Positions 35,066 through 47,067 of a stretch of 61,359 nucleotides of DNA are shown in pieces; position 1 is the first letter of the stretch, and every line of letters begins with the position of its first letter. Both the position numbers and the translations under genes were made by a program. The notes beneath the pieces were generated by a model. It searched no databases, had not been told where the DNA came from, and saw only the letters and a list, made by a program, of their open reading frames with translations. The stretch comes from Burkholderia sp. E7m39 (GTDB taxonomy: Bacteria; Pseudomonadota; Gammaproteobacteria; Burkholderiales; Burkholderiaceae), in NCBI GenBank assembly GCA_001319865.1, contig BBSL01000033.1:1-61359 (forward strand), in the 5' to 3' direction.

Positions 35066-35854
35066 ATGCAAATCAATGTGAATGGCATCGATACGCGCTA
35101 CGTCCTCAGCAATGAAGGCGGCGGCCCCTGGCTTACGTTTATCCATCAGCTGGGCGGCGATCTGTCGATCTGGGATCAGCTTGCCGGCTATTTCCGCGAC
35201 GACTACACGGTCTTGCGTTATGACGTGCGCGGCCATGGGCAGACGTCTGTTTCGAACCAACAGTTCAGTGTTGCGGATTTGTCGCAGGATCTGCGCAGAC
35301 TCTTCGATGCGCTCGGCGTCGAGAAAACGCATATTGTCGGTATGTCGATGGGCGGCATGATCGCGCAGCAGTTTGCGCTCGATGACCCGGCGCGCATCGA
35401 CACGCTGACGCTTTGCGATACGCATGCAGCCATGCCGCCCGAGGGCCGCGCGCTGTGGGACGAGCGCGCCGCGACGGTGCGCCGCGACGGCACGAAGGCG
35501 TTGGCGCAGGCCACGATGGAGCGTTGGCTGACGGCGGGGTTTCGCAATTCGCATCCCGAAGTCGTCGAGCAGATTCGCGAGGTATTCGAGAACACTTCGT
35601 CTGAAGGTTATGCGCATGCGTGCACTGCGCTGCGCGATTTCGACGTGCGCAGTAGACTGAACGAGATTGCTCTTCCCACTCTTGCTGTGGCTGGACGCCA
35701 CGACGCAGGCACGCCACCTGCTGCTACACAGGCAATTGCGAATGCCATCCGGAACGCAAGGTTCGAGTTGCTCGATGCCGCTCACCTCGCACCGATCGAA
35801 CAGTCGCAAAGGTTTACCGCCTTGCTTGAATCGTTTCTGCAAAAACGGGTCTAA
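35066..35854 (+). CDS. Alpha/beta hydrolase, 3-oxoadipate enol-lactonase-like
   Basis: A 262-residue hydrolase close to PcaD: MQINVNGIDTRYVLSNEGGG, WDQLAGYFRDDYTVLRYDVRGHGQT, nucleophile GMSMGGMIAQQFAL, Asp in VAGRHDAGTPP and His in LDAAHLAPIEQ. ATG 35066 follows GGAG by seven bases. No other beta-ketoadipate genes are next to it, so 3-oxoadipate enol-lactone may not be its substrate. It is flanked by DUF3108 and DUF3567 genes on the same strand. Confidence 0.85.
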   Translation: MQINVNGIDTRYVLSNEGGGPWLTFIHQLGGDLSIWDQLAGYFRDDYTVLRYDVRGHGQTSVSNQQFSVADLSQDLRRLFDALGVEKTHIVGMSMGGMIAQQFALDDPARIDTLTLCDTHAAMPPEGRALWDERAATVRRDGTKALAQATMERWLTAGFRNSHPEVVEQIREVFENTSSEGYAHACTALRDFDVRSRLNEIALPTLAVAGRHDAGTPPAATQAIANAIRNARFELLDAAHLAPIEQSQRFTALLESFLQKRV

Positions 35855-35971
35855 CCGACAGGTCCGGAGAATTCAAAGCGTCTGGCCGGACCCACCCCTT
35901 GAATTCCAAACCAAGGGCTCCATCTACGGTGCAACACTGGCCCGGAGCCATCGGAAATAAGGAGTGTCGCC

Positions 35972-36229
35972 ATGCAAATGATCTACAACAGCCCCAACTA
36001 CTGCGTCGTCGAGTTCCCGCCGCAGGACGGCCACATCTCGATGAAATCCGGCGGGTATGAGATCGTCGACAAGAACACGCAGCGCGAGATTTACATCGAT
36101 GGTGCAATGGCAGCGAGCTTTCGGGAGCATGTACAAAAGCTGATCGAAGACGAGCCCACGCTCGACGAAGTGGACGAGTTTCTCGGTCAATTCGACAGTC
36201 TGATGAACCAGCCCGTCATACTTCACTAA
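35972..36229 (+). CDS. DUF3567 family protein
   Basis: An 85-residue soluble protein (MQMIYNSPNYCVVEFP, GGYEIVDKNTQREIYIDGAMAASFREHVQKLIEDEPTLDEVDEFLGQFD) of the DUF3567 family, largely confined to beta-proteobacteria. The function is unknown. AAGGAG lies seven bases before the ATG, and a strong terminator follows at 36280-36316. It is probably well expressed as its own unit. Confidence 0.88.
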   Translation: MQMIYNSPNYCVVEFPPQDGHISMKSGGYEIVDKNTQREIYIDGAMAASFREHVQKLIEDEPTLDEVDEFLGQFDSLMNQPVILH

Positions 36230-36279
36230 GGCGATCACTCAGCAATACGCGCCATCTCGCGGCGACACGTTCCAGCATC

Positions 36280-36316
36280 GCCCCGTCCGGTTTCGCCGGG
36301 CGGGGCTTTTCCTTTT
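36280..36316 (+). terminator. Rho-independent terminator after the DUF3567 gene
   Basis: GCCCCGTCCGG-TTTCG-CCGGGCGGGGC hairpin (one internal mismatch), followed by TTTTCCTTTTT. It lies 51 bases after the stop codon and fits the end of the DUF3567 transcript. The rest of 36230-36576 has no gene. Confidence 0.85.
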
Positions 36317-36526
36317 TATATGCGTTCGAAACGGCTGAATTCCGTCACGGACACGTTTGAATCGTCGCTTTTCTCATGGCCGCTTTGGCAGCTCGTTGCG
36401 CAAGCAGCGAAAGAAATACTTGCGGCGCTACATTGCCAGCAACTGCCGCGCCTTACGTGCTTCGCGTGCCATATGTGCGTCACGTGGCCGTAATCGCATG
36501 CGCCGGCGCGCCTCGCCCCATGCGGC

Positions 36527-36532
36527 TACAAT
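36527..36532 (+). promoter_or_regulatory. Possible -10 box of the metH promoter
   Basis: TACAAT in the context GGCTACAATATTG lies 44 bases before the metH ATG. This is a -10-like pattern often seen in this lineage. I see no good -35, and no SAH, SAM or B12 riboswitch pattern in the upstream 260 bases. Confidence 0.35.
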
Positions 36533-36576
36533 ATTGAGTTTCCTGCAAAAGCCAGCCGGCACGAGCCCGATCAGAC

Positions 36577-37641
36577 ATGAACCAGCCCGCCGTCACGTCC
36601 GCCCCGTCCGCCGTCGCCTACACGCGCGGCGCGAATTTGCCCGCGTTGCTCGAATCGCGCATCCTGATTCTGGACGGCGCGATGGGCACGATGATCCAGC
36701 GCTACAAGCTCGACGAAGCCGCGTATCGCGGCGAGCGCTTCAAGGACTATCCGCGCGACATCAAGGGCAACAACGAGTTGCTGTCGATCACGCAGCCGCA
36801 GATCATCAGCGAGATTCACGAGCAGTATCTCGCGGCGGGCGCCGACATCATCGAGACGAACACGTTCGGGGCGACGACCGTCGCGCAGGGCGACTACGGC
36901 ATGGAAGATCTCGCCGTCGAGATGAACCGCGAATCGGCGAAGCTCGCACGCGCCGCGTGCGACAAGTACTCGACGCCCGACAAGCCGCGCTTCGTGGCGG
37001 GCGCGATCGGACCGACGCCGAAAACCGCGAGCATCTCGCCCGACGTCAACGATCCGGGCGCGCGCAACGTCACATTCGACGAACTGCGCGCCGCGTACTA
37101 CGAGCAGGCGAAGGCGCTGATGGAAGGCGGCGCGGACCTGTTCCTCGTCGAAACGATCTTCGACACGCTGAACGCCAAGGCCGCGCTCTTCGCGCTCGAC
37201 GAACTGTTCGACGATACGGGCGAGCGGCTGCCTATCATGATCTCGGGCACGGTGACGGACGCGTCGGGGCGCATTCTGTCGGGCCAAACCGTCGAGGCGT
37301 TCTGGAACTCGCTGCGTCACGCGAAGCCGCTCACGTTCGGCCTGAACTGCGCGCTGGGCGCCGCGCTGATGCGCCCGTACATCGCCGAACTGGCGAAGCT
37401 GTGCGACACGTATGTGTCGTGCTATCCGAATGCCGGTTTGCCCAACCCGATGAGCGACACGGGCTTCGACGAACTGCCCGCCGACACATCCGGCCTCCTG
37501 AAGGAATTCGCGCAAGCGGGCCTCGTGAACATCGCGGGCGGCTGCTGCGGCACGACGCCCGAACACATCGCGGCAATCGCGAAAGCGCTGAACGACGTGA
37601 AGCCGCGCAAGTGGCCGAGCCAGTATCGCGACGCCGCCTGA
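36577..37641 (+). CDS. metH: Methionine synthase, homocysteine-binding subunit
   Basis: A 354-residue protein equal to the first domain of E. coli MetH. It has [48 protein letters not shown] and the zinc-binding [16 protein letters not shown] end ([14 protein letters not shown]). It binds and activates homocysteine for methylation. The rest of the enzyme is encoded separately 91 bases downstream, so the holoenzyme must assemble from two chains. Frame and ends are clean, so this is a natural split, not a sequencing break. Confidence 0.95.
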   Translation: MNQPAVTSAPSAVAYTRGANLPALLESRILILDGAMGTMIQRYKLDEAAYRGERFKDYPRDIKGNNELLSITQPQIISEIHEQYLAAGADIIETNTFGATTVAQGDYGMEDLAVEMNRESAKLARAACDKYSTPDKPRFVAGAIGPTPKTASISPDVNDPGARNVTFDELRAAYYEQAKALMEGGADLFLVETIFDTLNAKAALFALDELFDDTGERLPIMISGTVTDASGRILSGQTVEAFWNSLRHAKPLTFGLNCALGAALMRPYIAELAKLCDTYVSCYPNAGLPNPMSDTGFDELPADTSGLLKEFAQAGLVNIAGGCCGTTPEHIAAIAKALNDVKPRKWPSQYRDAA

Positions 37642-37732
37642 GCTGCCAGAGGCCACCTGAGGCCCCCTGGGCCGCCGCCAGCACGATCCATCGCACGAAA
37701 CCCGCAGCACTGACGAACCACGCACACGAACC

Positions 37733-40450
<2,718 letters not shown>

Positions 40451-40644
40451 CGCGTGGCGGCAGGCGTCGGGCGGCGTCGGGCGGCAGGACTATATCGCGC
40501 GCCGTAGGCTGAATATTTCAGGCTGAAAGCACAGCGAATAATTTCGGCTTTGTAGACTGGACGGGCAGTATCTGCCGAACCGCCAGACGCGACGGGAAAA
40601 ACGCGTCGGCCCAACGACTTGCAACCGTCAACGGAGAAAATCGT

Positions 40645-40851
40645 ATGAAGAAGCTGACGCTGATGTTGACCGCGTTATCGCTTGCCGCCCTCGGAACGAT
40701 CGCCGAGGCTCAACCGGGCGCGCCCGGCGGATCGAGCGCCGTGAGCTCTTACTCGCCGCCCACCGTGAAGCATGTGAAAAAGCCGAAAAAGCAGAAGCCG
40801 AAGAAAGATGCGAGCGCGCCGGGAGCCGCGCCGGGAGCCGCCAGCCAGTAA
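40645..40851 (+). CDS. Small secreted Lys/Pro-rich protein
   Basis: A 68-residue protein. A Sec signal peptide (KKLTLMLTALSLAALGTIAEA) is followed by a mature part of about 45 residues dominated by Pro, Lys, Ala, Gly and Ser (VKHVKKPKKQKPKKDASAP). GGAG lies eight bases before the ATG, and a strong terminator follows 30 bases past the stop. It has no recognisable domain. A basic periplasmic peptide may bind anionic surfaces such as LPS or nucleic acid; that is speculation. Confidence 0.75.
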   Translation: MKKLTLMLTALSLAALGTIAEAQPGAPGGSSAVSSYSPPTVKHVKKPKKQKPKKDASAPGAAPGAASQ

Positions 40852-40881
40852 CGGGCGGGAGCGCGCCAGCAGCGCCGCAAT

Positions 40882-40911
40882 GAAAAAGCCCGTCGTTCGA
40901 CGGGCTTTTTC
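40882..40911. terminator. Bidirectional terminator between the small protein and DUF1840 genes
   Basis: GAAAAAGCCCGTCG and CGACGGGCTTTTTC form a perfect 14-bp stem sharing a TT centre, with A-run and T-run on the two sides. It serves the plus-strand small gene and the converging DUF1840 gene. Confidence 0.9.
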
Positions 40912-41049
40912 ATTTCCGGACGGGCATTGCAGCACTCGTCGAGCGCTTCGGCGCCGCGAACCTTGCGCCGCAAGACGCAGTAAAGCGCAGCACAACGCAA
41001 TCACGCGATCCGCGAACCCATGCCGCTCAGGCGGCGCGTCCGCTACGCG

Positions 41050-41376
41050 TCAGATACCCCAAACGATATCCGTATTCTCCTTCTGCGCGGCGCGCAGCAT
41101 GTCGAGAAACGGAAATGCCCGCTGCGCGAGGCCGACGGGAAGCTCGTGGTGCTCGTGGCCGTCTTCGCCTTCGTGGAAGTGGCCTTCATGCTCGGCGCGC
41201 TCCTGCTTGTCGGTAACGATGGCCGCTTCGAGCCTGGAGATCGCCACGCCCAGTTCGTCGTGATTGATCACGCCGCGCGGGCCAAGCCGCTTGCCGATGA
41301 TGCCGAGCAGGTACTGAGCGAGATTCTCCAGCATCACGACATCGGGCGCGGAGCGGCATTTGAAAGTAATCAGCAT
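41050..41376 (-). CDS. DUF1840 family protein
   Basis: A 108-residue protein matching DUF1840: MLITFKCRSAPDVVMLENLAQYLLGIIGK, RGVINHDELGVAISRLEAAI, then a His/Glu-rich loop (HEGHFHEGEDGHEHHEL) and PFLDMLRAAQKENTDIVWG. The His-rich loop could bind metal. The family is beta-proteobacterial and of unknown function. It diverges from argS across about 400 bases. Confidence 0.9.
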   Translation of the reverse strand: MLITFKCRSAPDVVMLENLAQYLLGIIGKRLGPRGVINHDELGVAISRLEAAIVTDKQERAEHEGHFHEGEDGHEHHELPVGLAQRAFPFLDMLRAAQKENTDIVWGI

Positions 41377-41776
41377 GATGACGGTTCCCTTTTCGTTATG
41401 GTGGCTTCTCGCGCGGCCAGCCGCATGACGCTCGCGACAACCAGCCGCACGGGTTCCGTTGGCGCGCCCACCCGCCCTCTGACGGCGGGCTGACGGCTAC
41501 GGCCCTTGCTGGGCATCTCATTGGACATATTAGCACCTGCTAAAATCCGGCTTGACGGAAAAAGCTCGCTGCCGTGCGCCCGGGCACGCTGCGCCGCATC
41601 GTGGCCACACCTACGCCGCCCACGGTGCGCGCCGCGACAGTCGCCTGCTGCGGCGCTCCCGCGCCACGCGGTTTCGCAGCGGGCGCTCAAGCACTTTCCA
41701 CGCCGTCGGCGGCTGTGTTCGCCGCTCGCGGCGCTGCCCCGCTTCATCGGACTGCCTTACTGGACTCGCAACAAGC
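41377..41776. other. argS / DUF1840 divergent intergenic region
   Basis: This 400-base region has no supported gene. It contains TTAGCACCTGCTAA (41530-41543), an imperfect palindrome with 6-bp arms overlapping a possible -10 box TAAAAT (41541-41546) for argS. That would give argS a leader of about 225 bases. The leader is open in the argS frame from 41552, but its codon pattern is not coding-like. Confidence 0.45.
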
Positions 41777-43561
41777 ATGCTGCCTGCACACAAACACACT
41801 CTCGAAACCCTGTTGACCGACGTGGTCAAGCAGGTCGCCCAGGCCACTCAAGGTGCATCCGAAGCCGCGTTCGTCACGCCCGCCATCACGCTCGAGCGAC
41901 CCAAGGTCGCCGCGCACGGCGACGTCGCGAGCAACGTCGCGATGCAGCTGGCCAAGCCGCTGCGCGCCAATCCGCGCCAGCTCGCGCAGCAGATCGTCGA
42001 CGCGCTGCCCGCCCACCCGCTCGCACAGGGCCTCGTCGAGAGCGCCGAAGTGGCCGGTCCCGGCTTCATCAACCTGCGCCTGTCGGCGGCTTCGAAGCAG
42101 GCCGTGATCGGCGCCGTGTTTGCGCAGCGCGAAGCGTTCGGCCGCTCGGACCGCGAAGCCGGCAAGCGCGTGCTGGTCGAGTTCGTGTCGGCCAATCCGA
42201 CGGGCCCGCTGCACGTCGGCCACGGCCGCCAGGCCGCGCTCGGCGACGCCGTATCGAACGTGCTCGCGTCGCAGGGCTACGGCGTGCATCGCGAGTTCTA
42301 CTACAACGACGCCGGCGTGCAGATCGGCAACCTCGCTATCTCGACGCAGGCGCGCGCCCGCGGCCTCAAACCCGGCGACGCCGGCTGGCCGGAAGCCGCG
42401 TACAACGGCGAATACATCGCCGACATCGCGCGCGACTACCTGAACGGCGAAACCGTGTCGGCCAGCGACGGCGAGCCCGTCAAGGGCGCGGGCGACGCCG
42501 ACGACCTCGAAGCGATCCGCCGCTTCGCCGTCGCTTATTTGCGTCGTGAGCAGGATATGGACCTGCGGGCGTTCGGCGTGAAGTTCGACCAGTACTACCT
42601 CGAATCGTCGCTGTACACGGAAGGCCGCGTCGAGAAGACGGTGAACGAGCTGATCGCGGCGGGCAAGACCTACGAGCAGGAAGGCGCGCTGTGGCTGCGC
42701 ACCACCGACGACGGCGACGACAAGGACCGCGTGATGCGCAAGTCCGACGGCACGTACACGTACTTCGTGCCCGACGTCGCGTATCACGAGACGAAGTGGG
42801 AACGCGGCTTCACGAAGGTCATCAACATCCAGGGCTCGGACCACCACGGCACGATCGCGCGCGTGCGCGCGGGGCTGCAGGGTCTCGGCATCGGCATTCC
42901 GAAGGGCTATCCCGATTACGTGCTGCACAAGATGGTCACCGTGATGCGCGACGGCCAGGAAGTGAAGATCTCTAAGCGCGCGGGCAGCTATGTGACGGTG
43001 CGCGACCTGATCGAATGGTCGGGCGGGGCCGCGCCGGGCCAGGAAGCCGCGCCCGATCTGCTCGACGAAGAAACCATCCGCCGCGGCCGCGATGCCGTGC
43101 GTTTCTTCCTGATCTCGCGCAAGGCCGACACGGAGTTCGTGTTCGACGTCGACCTCGCGCTCAAGCAGAACGACGAGAACCCGGTGTATTACGTGCAGTA
43201 CGCGCACGCGCGCATCTGCTCGGTGATCGGCGAATGGAAGTCGCGCTATGCCGGCGATGAGCTGATGCTGCCGTCCTTCGACCTGTCGCCGCTCGACAGC
43301 GAGCGCGCGATGGCGCTGCTGCAGAAGCTCGCCGAGTTCCCCGACATGCTGACGCACGCGGCCGAAGAGCTTGCGCCGCACGCGGTCGCGTTCTATCTGC
43401 GCGATCTCGCGGGCGAATTTCACTCGTTCTACAATGCCGAACGCGTTCTCGTCGACGACCAGACGCAGCGCAATGCACGCATCGCGCTGCTTGCCGCGAC
43501 GCGTCAGGTGCTGGCGAACGGCCTCGCTGTGATCGGCGTGTCGGCACCCGCCAAAATGTAA
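41777..43561 (+). CDS. argS: Arginyl-tRNA synthetase
   Basis: A 594-residue class I synthetase. It has an Add1 N-terminal domain ([19 protein letters not shown]), the HIGH motif as [25 protein letters not shown], and the KMSK-equivalent loop [14 protein letters not shown]. The DALR anticodon-binding C-terminus contains [12 protein letters not shown] and [14 protein letters not shown] 41777 gives the length normal for the genus; an upstream in-frame ATG at 41552 would add 75 Arg/Ser-rich residues with no homology I recognise. It lies 101 bases before the SPOR gene. Confidence 0.96.
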   Translation: MLPAHKHTLETLLTDVVKQVAQATQGASEAAFVTPAITLERPKVAAHGDVASNVAMQLAKPLRANPRQLAQQIVDALPAHPLAQGLVESAEVAGPGFINLRLSAASKQAVIGAVFAQREAFGRSDREAGKRVLVEFVSANPTGPLHVGHGRQAALGDAVSNVLASQGYGVHREFYYNDAGVQIGNLAISTQARARGLKPGDAGWPEAAYNGEYIADIARDYLNGETVSASDGEPVKGAGDADDLEAIRRFAVAYLRREQDMDLRAFGVKFDQYYLESSLYTEGRVEKTVNELIAAGKTYEQEGALWLRTTDDGDDKDRVMRKSDGTYTYFVPDVAYHETKWERGFTKVINIQGSDHHGTIARVRAGLQGLGIGIPKGYPDYVLHKMVTVMRDGQEVKISKRAGSYVTVRDLIEWSGGAAPGQEAAPDLLDEETIRRGRDAVRFFLISRKADTEFVFDVDLALKQNDENPVYYVQYAHARICSVIGEWKSRYAGDELMLPSFDLSPLDSERAMALLQKLAEFPDMLTHAAEELAPHAVAFYLRDLAGEFHSFYNAERVLVDDQTQRNARIALLAATRQVLANGLAVIGVSAPAKM

Positions 43562-43605
43562 TCTCCGCGCGGTTTAATCGCACTTAAACCGGGACGATGA
43601 GGGGA

Positions 43606-43630
43606 TGACCGTCGCTATAATCGACGGTCA
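43606..43630 (+). promoter_or_regulatory. Inverted repeat with TATAAT in its centre
   Basis: TGACCGTCG (43606-43614) and CGACGGTCA (43622-43630) are perfect 9-bp inverted repeats around CTATAAT, so a consensus -10 box fills the loop. Transcription would start near 43628, 35 bases before the SPOR gene ATG. The symmetry suggests a repressor operator over the promoter. Confidence 0.6.
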
Positions 43631-43662
43631 TTCCAGACCTCCTTTTGCAGGTGAATTAGACG

Positions 43663-44442
43663 ATGGCAAAACCACGCCGCACTACAAAGCAGCAGTCGAA
43701 GCAAACCGGGGGCACTTTTCTCGGCATCGTGCTGGGCCTGATCGTCGGCCTGGCCATCGCGGTGGTGGTGGCGCTCTACATCACGCGCGCGCCCACGCCG
43801 TTCGTCGCGAAGGTGGCGCCGCCCGCCGCATCGGATACGGGCGCGAGCCAGCCGCAATACGACCCGAACCGTCCGCTGCAAGGCAAGAGCCCCGGCCAGC
43901 CGGTGCCGCAAGCCGCGCAGCCCGCGCCGACCAACACGGCGCCGGGCCAGACCACCAATCAGTCGCAGTCGTCGGGCATGCTCGAAGAGCCGCAGATCGT
44001 CGAAGTGCCGCCGTCGAACAACAACGGCGTCGCCGTCGCACCGAAGCCCGCTCAGGACAACGGCGCGACCACGGCGATGAACCAGCCGAAGAAGCCGCCG
44101 CAGGCCACCAGCGCGCCGAGCGTCGCGAATAACCCGACGCAGCCGCCCAAGGCCGGCTCGACGCCGAACGCGAACGGCACGGCGCCTTCCGCCAACGACG
44201 CGAACACGGGCTATCTGCTGCAGGTCGGCGCCTACAAGACAGCCGCCGATGCCGAGCAGCAGCGCGCGCGGCTCGCCTTCCAGGGCTTCGAATCGAAGGT
44301 CACGCAGCGCGATGCGGGCGGTGTGACGTACTATCGCGTGCGGATCGGCCCGTTCTCGAAGTTCGAGGAAATGAACACCACGCGGCAGCGCCTGTCGGAT
44401 GCGGGCGTCGACACGGCGGTGATCCGCTTCACGAAGCAATGA
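43663..44442 (+). CDS. SPOR-domain membrane protein (FtsN-like)
   Basis: A 259-residue bitopic protein. A basic cytoplasmic tail (AKPRRTTKQQSKQ) and one helix (FLGIVLGLIVGLAIAVVVALYI) precede about 120 residues of Pro/Ala/Gln/Asn-rich periplasmic linker and a C-terminal SPOR domain (GYLLQVGAYKTAADAEQQRARLAFQGFESKV, YYRVRIGPFSKFEEMN). SPOR domains bind denuded peptidoglycan at the division site, so a divisome role like FtsN is likely. It lies between argS and dsbA on one strand, a conserved neighbourhood in the lineage. Confidence 0.9.
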   Translation: MAKPRRTTKQQSKQTGGTFLGIVLGLIVGLAIAVVVALYITRAPTPFVAKVAPPAASDTGASQPQYDPNRPLQGKSPGQPVPQAAQPAPTNTAPGQTTNQSQSSGMLEEPQIVEVPPSNNNGVAVAPKPAQDNGATTAMNQPKKPPQATSAPSVANNPTQPPKAGSTPNANGTAPSANDANTGYLLQVGAYKTAADAEQQRARLAFQGFESKVTQRDAGGVTYYRVRIGPFSKFEEMNTTRQRLSDAGVDTAVIRFTKQ

Positions 44443-44594
44443 GTCACGCGCGGTAATGGTTGTCGCGCGCCGCCGCTGAACCTTCGGCGCGCGGCGCGAG
44501 TCTCATGTGCGGCAGACGCCTGCCGACGAACTTGTAGCGGTGGCGGCGCGTGCCAGCCCGCCGCCGTTACTCTCCCTGATTGGGTTCACAAGAC

Positions 44595-45233
44595 ATGAAA
44601 AAACTGCTGAGCATTCTGTTCCTCTCTTTCGGCATCGTCGCGAGCGCGGCGCATGCTTCGCCCGCCGCGCCCGTCGCCGGCAAGGACTATACGACGCTGT
44701 CTACGCCGCAGCCCGTCGAGGCACCCGCCGGCAAGATCGAAGTGATCGAGTTCATGTGGTACGGCTGCCCGCACTGCAACGAGTTCGACCCGTATCTGGA
44801 AGCGTGGATCAAGAAGCAGGGCCCGGACGTCGTGTTCAAGCGCGTGCCCGTCGCCTTCCGCGACGACTTCATCCCGCACTCGAAGCTCTATCACGCCGTC
44901 GACGCCCTCGGCCTCGCGAACCAGCTGACGCCGGACATCTTCCATGAAATCCACGCCAACAAGAACTATCTGCTGACGCCGGAAGATCAGGCCAAATTCC
45001 TCGCCACCAAAGGCGTCGACCCGAAGAAGTTCATGGACGCGTACAACTCGTTCTCGACGCAAAGCGCGCTTCAGCGCGACAAGAAGCTGATCGACGACTT
45101 CAAAATCGACGGCGTGCCCACATTGGCCGTGCAAGGCAAGTACGAAACGGGTCCGGCGCAGACCAACAGCTTGCCGGGCACGATCCAGGTGCTCGACTAC
45201 CTGGTCGCCCAGATCCGCGCGAAGAAGATGTAA
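44595..45233 (+). CDS. dsbA: Thiol:disulfide interchange protein DsbA
   Basis: A 212-residue periplasmic oxidase that introduces disulfides into secreted proteins. A signal peptide (MKKLLSILFLSFGIVASAAHA) is followed by the thioredoxin fold with active site FMWYGCPHCNEFDP, the helical insert and the cis-Pro loop DGVPTLAVQG. ATG 44595 is used; the frame has an earlier Met at 44580. It depends on DsbB, which is not in this window. Confidence 0.95.
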   Translation: MKKLLSILFLSFGIVASAAHASPAAPVAGKDYTTLSTPQPVEAPAGKIEVIEFMWYGCPHCNEFDPYLEAWIKKQGPDVVFKRVPVAFRDDFIPHSKLYHAVDALGLANQLTPDIFHEIHANKNYLLTPEDQAKFLATKGVDPKKFMDAYNSFSTQSALQRDKKLIDDFKIDGVPTLAVQGKYETGPAQTNSLPGTIQVLDYLVAQIRAKKM

Positions 45234-45249
45234 TTCCGCGCGCGCCGGC

Positions 45250-46020
45250 ATGAGTTCACCGCTGAAGGTCTTCATCACCGGCGCGTCCAGCGGCATTGGC
45301 GAAGCGCTCGCCGCCGAATATGCGCGGCGCGGCGCGATTCTCGGGCTCGTCGCCCGCCGCGGCGACGCCCTCGCCGCGTTCCAGCAGTCCCACTCCCAGA
45401 ACACCGTGTCCGTGTATCGCGTCGACGTGCGCGACGCGGATGCGCTCGTGCGCGCCGCGCAGCAGTTCGTCGCCGAACACGGCTGCCCTGACATCGTGAT
45501 TGCGAACGCGGGCATCAGCCGTGGCGGGGTCACCGGTCACGGCGATCTGCAGACGTTCCGCGACGTGATGGACGTCAACTATTTCGGCATGGTCGCCACC
45601 TTCGAGCCCTTCGCGCAGGCCATGGTGGACGCGCGCAAAGGCACGCTCGTGGGCCTCGGCAGCGTGGCGGGCGTGCGCGGGCTGCCGGGCTCGGGCGCAT
45701 ACAGCGCGTCGAAATCGGCGGCGCTGAAGTATCTGGAGGCGCTGCGCGTCGAGATGCGGCCGTTTGGCGTGTCGGTCGTGACGATCGCGCCCGGCTACAT
45801 TCGCACGCCGATGACGGCGCACAATCCGTACGCGATGCCGTTTCTGATGGACGCCGACCGTTTCGCCGCGAAGGTCGCCGATGCCATCGCGCGCAAGAAG
45901 CGCTTCGCGATCTTCCCGTGGCAGATGCGTTTCGCGGCGATGCTGCTGCACGTCGCGCCCCGCTGGCTCTACGACGCCGTGTTCGAAAAAGCCCCGCGCA
46001 AGCCGCGCGCCGCGCAGTAG
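45250..46020 (+). CDS. Short-chain dehydrogenase/reductase
   Basis: A 256-residue classical SDR with the cofactor motif TGASSGIGEALAAEYARRG, NAGISRGG, and the active site S..YSASKSAALKYLE. The Arg in ARRG/VARRGDA suggests NADP(H). The C-terminal end (MLLHVAPRWLYDAVFEKAPRK) is hydrophobic and may touch the membrane, as in some sphinganine- or lipid-linked SDRs. It starts 16 bases after dsbA and is followed at once by the BtuF-like gene. Substrate unknown. Confidence 0.88.
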   Translation: MSSPLKVFITGASSGIGEALAAEYARRGAILGLVARRGDALAAFQQSHSQNTVSVYRVDVRDADALVRAAQQFVAEHGCPDIVIANAGISRGGVTGHGDLQTFRDVMDVNYFGMVATFEPFAQAMVDARKGTLVGLGSVAGVRGLPGSGAYSASKSAALKYLEALRVEMRPFGVSVVTIAPGYIRTPMTAHNPYAMPFLMDADRFAAKVADAIARKKRFAIFPWQMRFAAMLLHVAPRWLYDAVFEKAPRKPRAAQ

Positions 46021-46023
46021 CGC

Positions 46024-46836
46024 ATGGCCACGCGTGTCGTCGATGCAGCCGGTATCGAACACGCGAAGGCGAAACGCGGCGCGCGCATCGTGTCGCTGGT
46101 GCCGAGCCTCACCGAACTTCTCTTTGCTCTGAAGCTGGATGCGCAGATCGTCGGGCGCACGGGCTTTTGCGTGCATCCGCGCGACAAGGTGCGCAATGTG
46201 CCGAAAGTCGGCGGCACGAAGGCCGTGAAAATCGATGCCGTGCGCGCGCTGCAGCCCACGCATCTGCTCGTCAACATCGACGAGAACGAGCGCGACACCG
46301 TCGATCAGTTGCGTGCGTTCGTGCCGCATGTCGTCGTCACGCACCCGCTCGCGCCTCATGACAACTTCGCGGTGTACGCGCTGCTCGGCGCGATCTTCGA
46401 CCGCGAGGACGAAGCGCGTGAATTGAGCCGGCAGCTTCGTTCGCAGCTCGACGCGTGCGCGTCCCGCGCGTGGCCGCAGCAAAACGTGCTGTACGCGATC
46501 TGGCGCGAACCATGGATGACCGTCGCGCGCGACACCTACATCGCCTCGATGCTGCGCCTCGTGAACTGGCAAACATTGCCGGACCTGCAAGGCGGCGAGC
46601 GCGGCGCGGCACGCTATCCTTCGTTCGATCTCGACGCCGCGTGGATTCGCAACGCCGATCGCGTGCTGCTGTCGAGCGAACCGTATCGCTTCACGCGGCA
46701 GCACGCCGACGCGCTCTTGCGCGACGCACGTTTTCAGGGCAAGCGGATCGAATTGATCGACGGCGAAATGGTGTCGTGGTACGGCTCGCGCGCGATCGAC
46801 GGCATCGCGTATCTTCGGGATTACGCCAGCCGTTAG
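46024..46836 (+). CDS. BtuF-like cobalamin-binding protein without signal peptide
   Basis: A 270-residue type III binding-protein fold: RIVSLVPSLTELLFALKLDAQIVGRTGFCVHP, VGGTKAVKIDAVRALQPTHLLVNIDENER, WREPWMTVARDTYIASMLRLVNW. This is the B12/siderophore receptor class (helical backbone metal receptor). Unlike BtuF, it has no hydrophobic N-terminal signal, so as annotated it would stay in the cytosol. It starts three bases after the SDR stop, which leaves no room for a missed leader in this frame. No btuC/btuD is present. It could handle cobalamin or a metal chelate inside the cell. Confidence 0.82.
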   Translation: MATRVVDAAGIEHAKAKRGARIVSLVPSLTELLFALKLDAQIVGRTGFCVHPRDKVRNVPKVGGTKAVKIDAVRALQPTHLLVNIDENERDTVDQLRAFVPHVVVTHPLAPHDNFAVYALLGAIFDREDEARELSRQLRSQLDACASRAWPQQNVLYAIWREPWMTVARDTYIASMLRLVNWQTLPDLQGGERGAARYPSFDLDAAWIRNADRVLLSSEPYRFTRQHADALLRDARFQGKRIELIDGEMVSWYGSRAIDGIAYLRDYASR

Positions 46837-47067
46837 CCGGGAATCCGTGGCCATATGGATATGCGGATTCAATTGTTGTCGCTGTTGAAAGCGTTCGATA
46901 AGCTTGCGCCAGAGCCGGCGAAACCGCGACACGCGGCTGTGACGCGCTGCGCCGGCGCAGAAACCGTATCAGAATGACCAGCGTGAAAGCACCCGCCCGG
47001 AGCGCGTGAAACACAACGTCATCGCACGCCGCCCCGCCACGAACAATTCGAAATCCCGGGAGATCTT

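Noticed and set aside
36317..36576. Possible SAH, SAM or cobalamin riboswitch before metH
   Set aside because: I could not find the conserved core of any of these classes in the region.
41744..43423. 559-codon minus-strand ORF across argS
   Set aside because: It is antisense to a complete arginyl-tRNA synthetase with a shadow-type composition.
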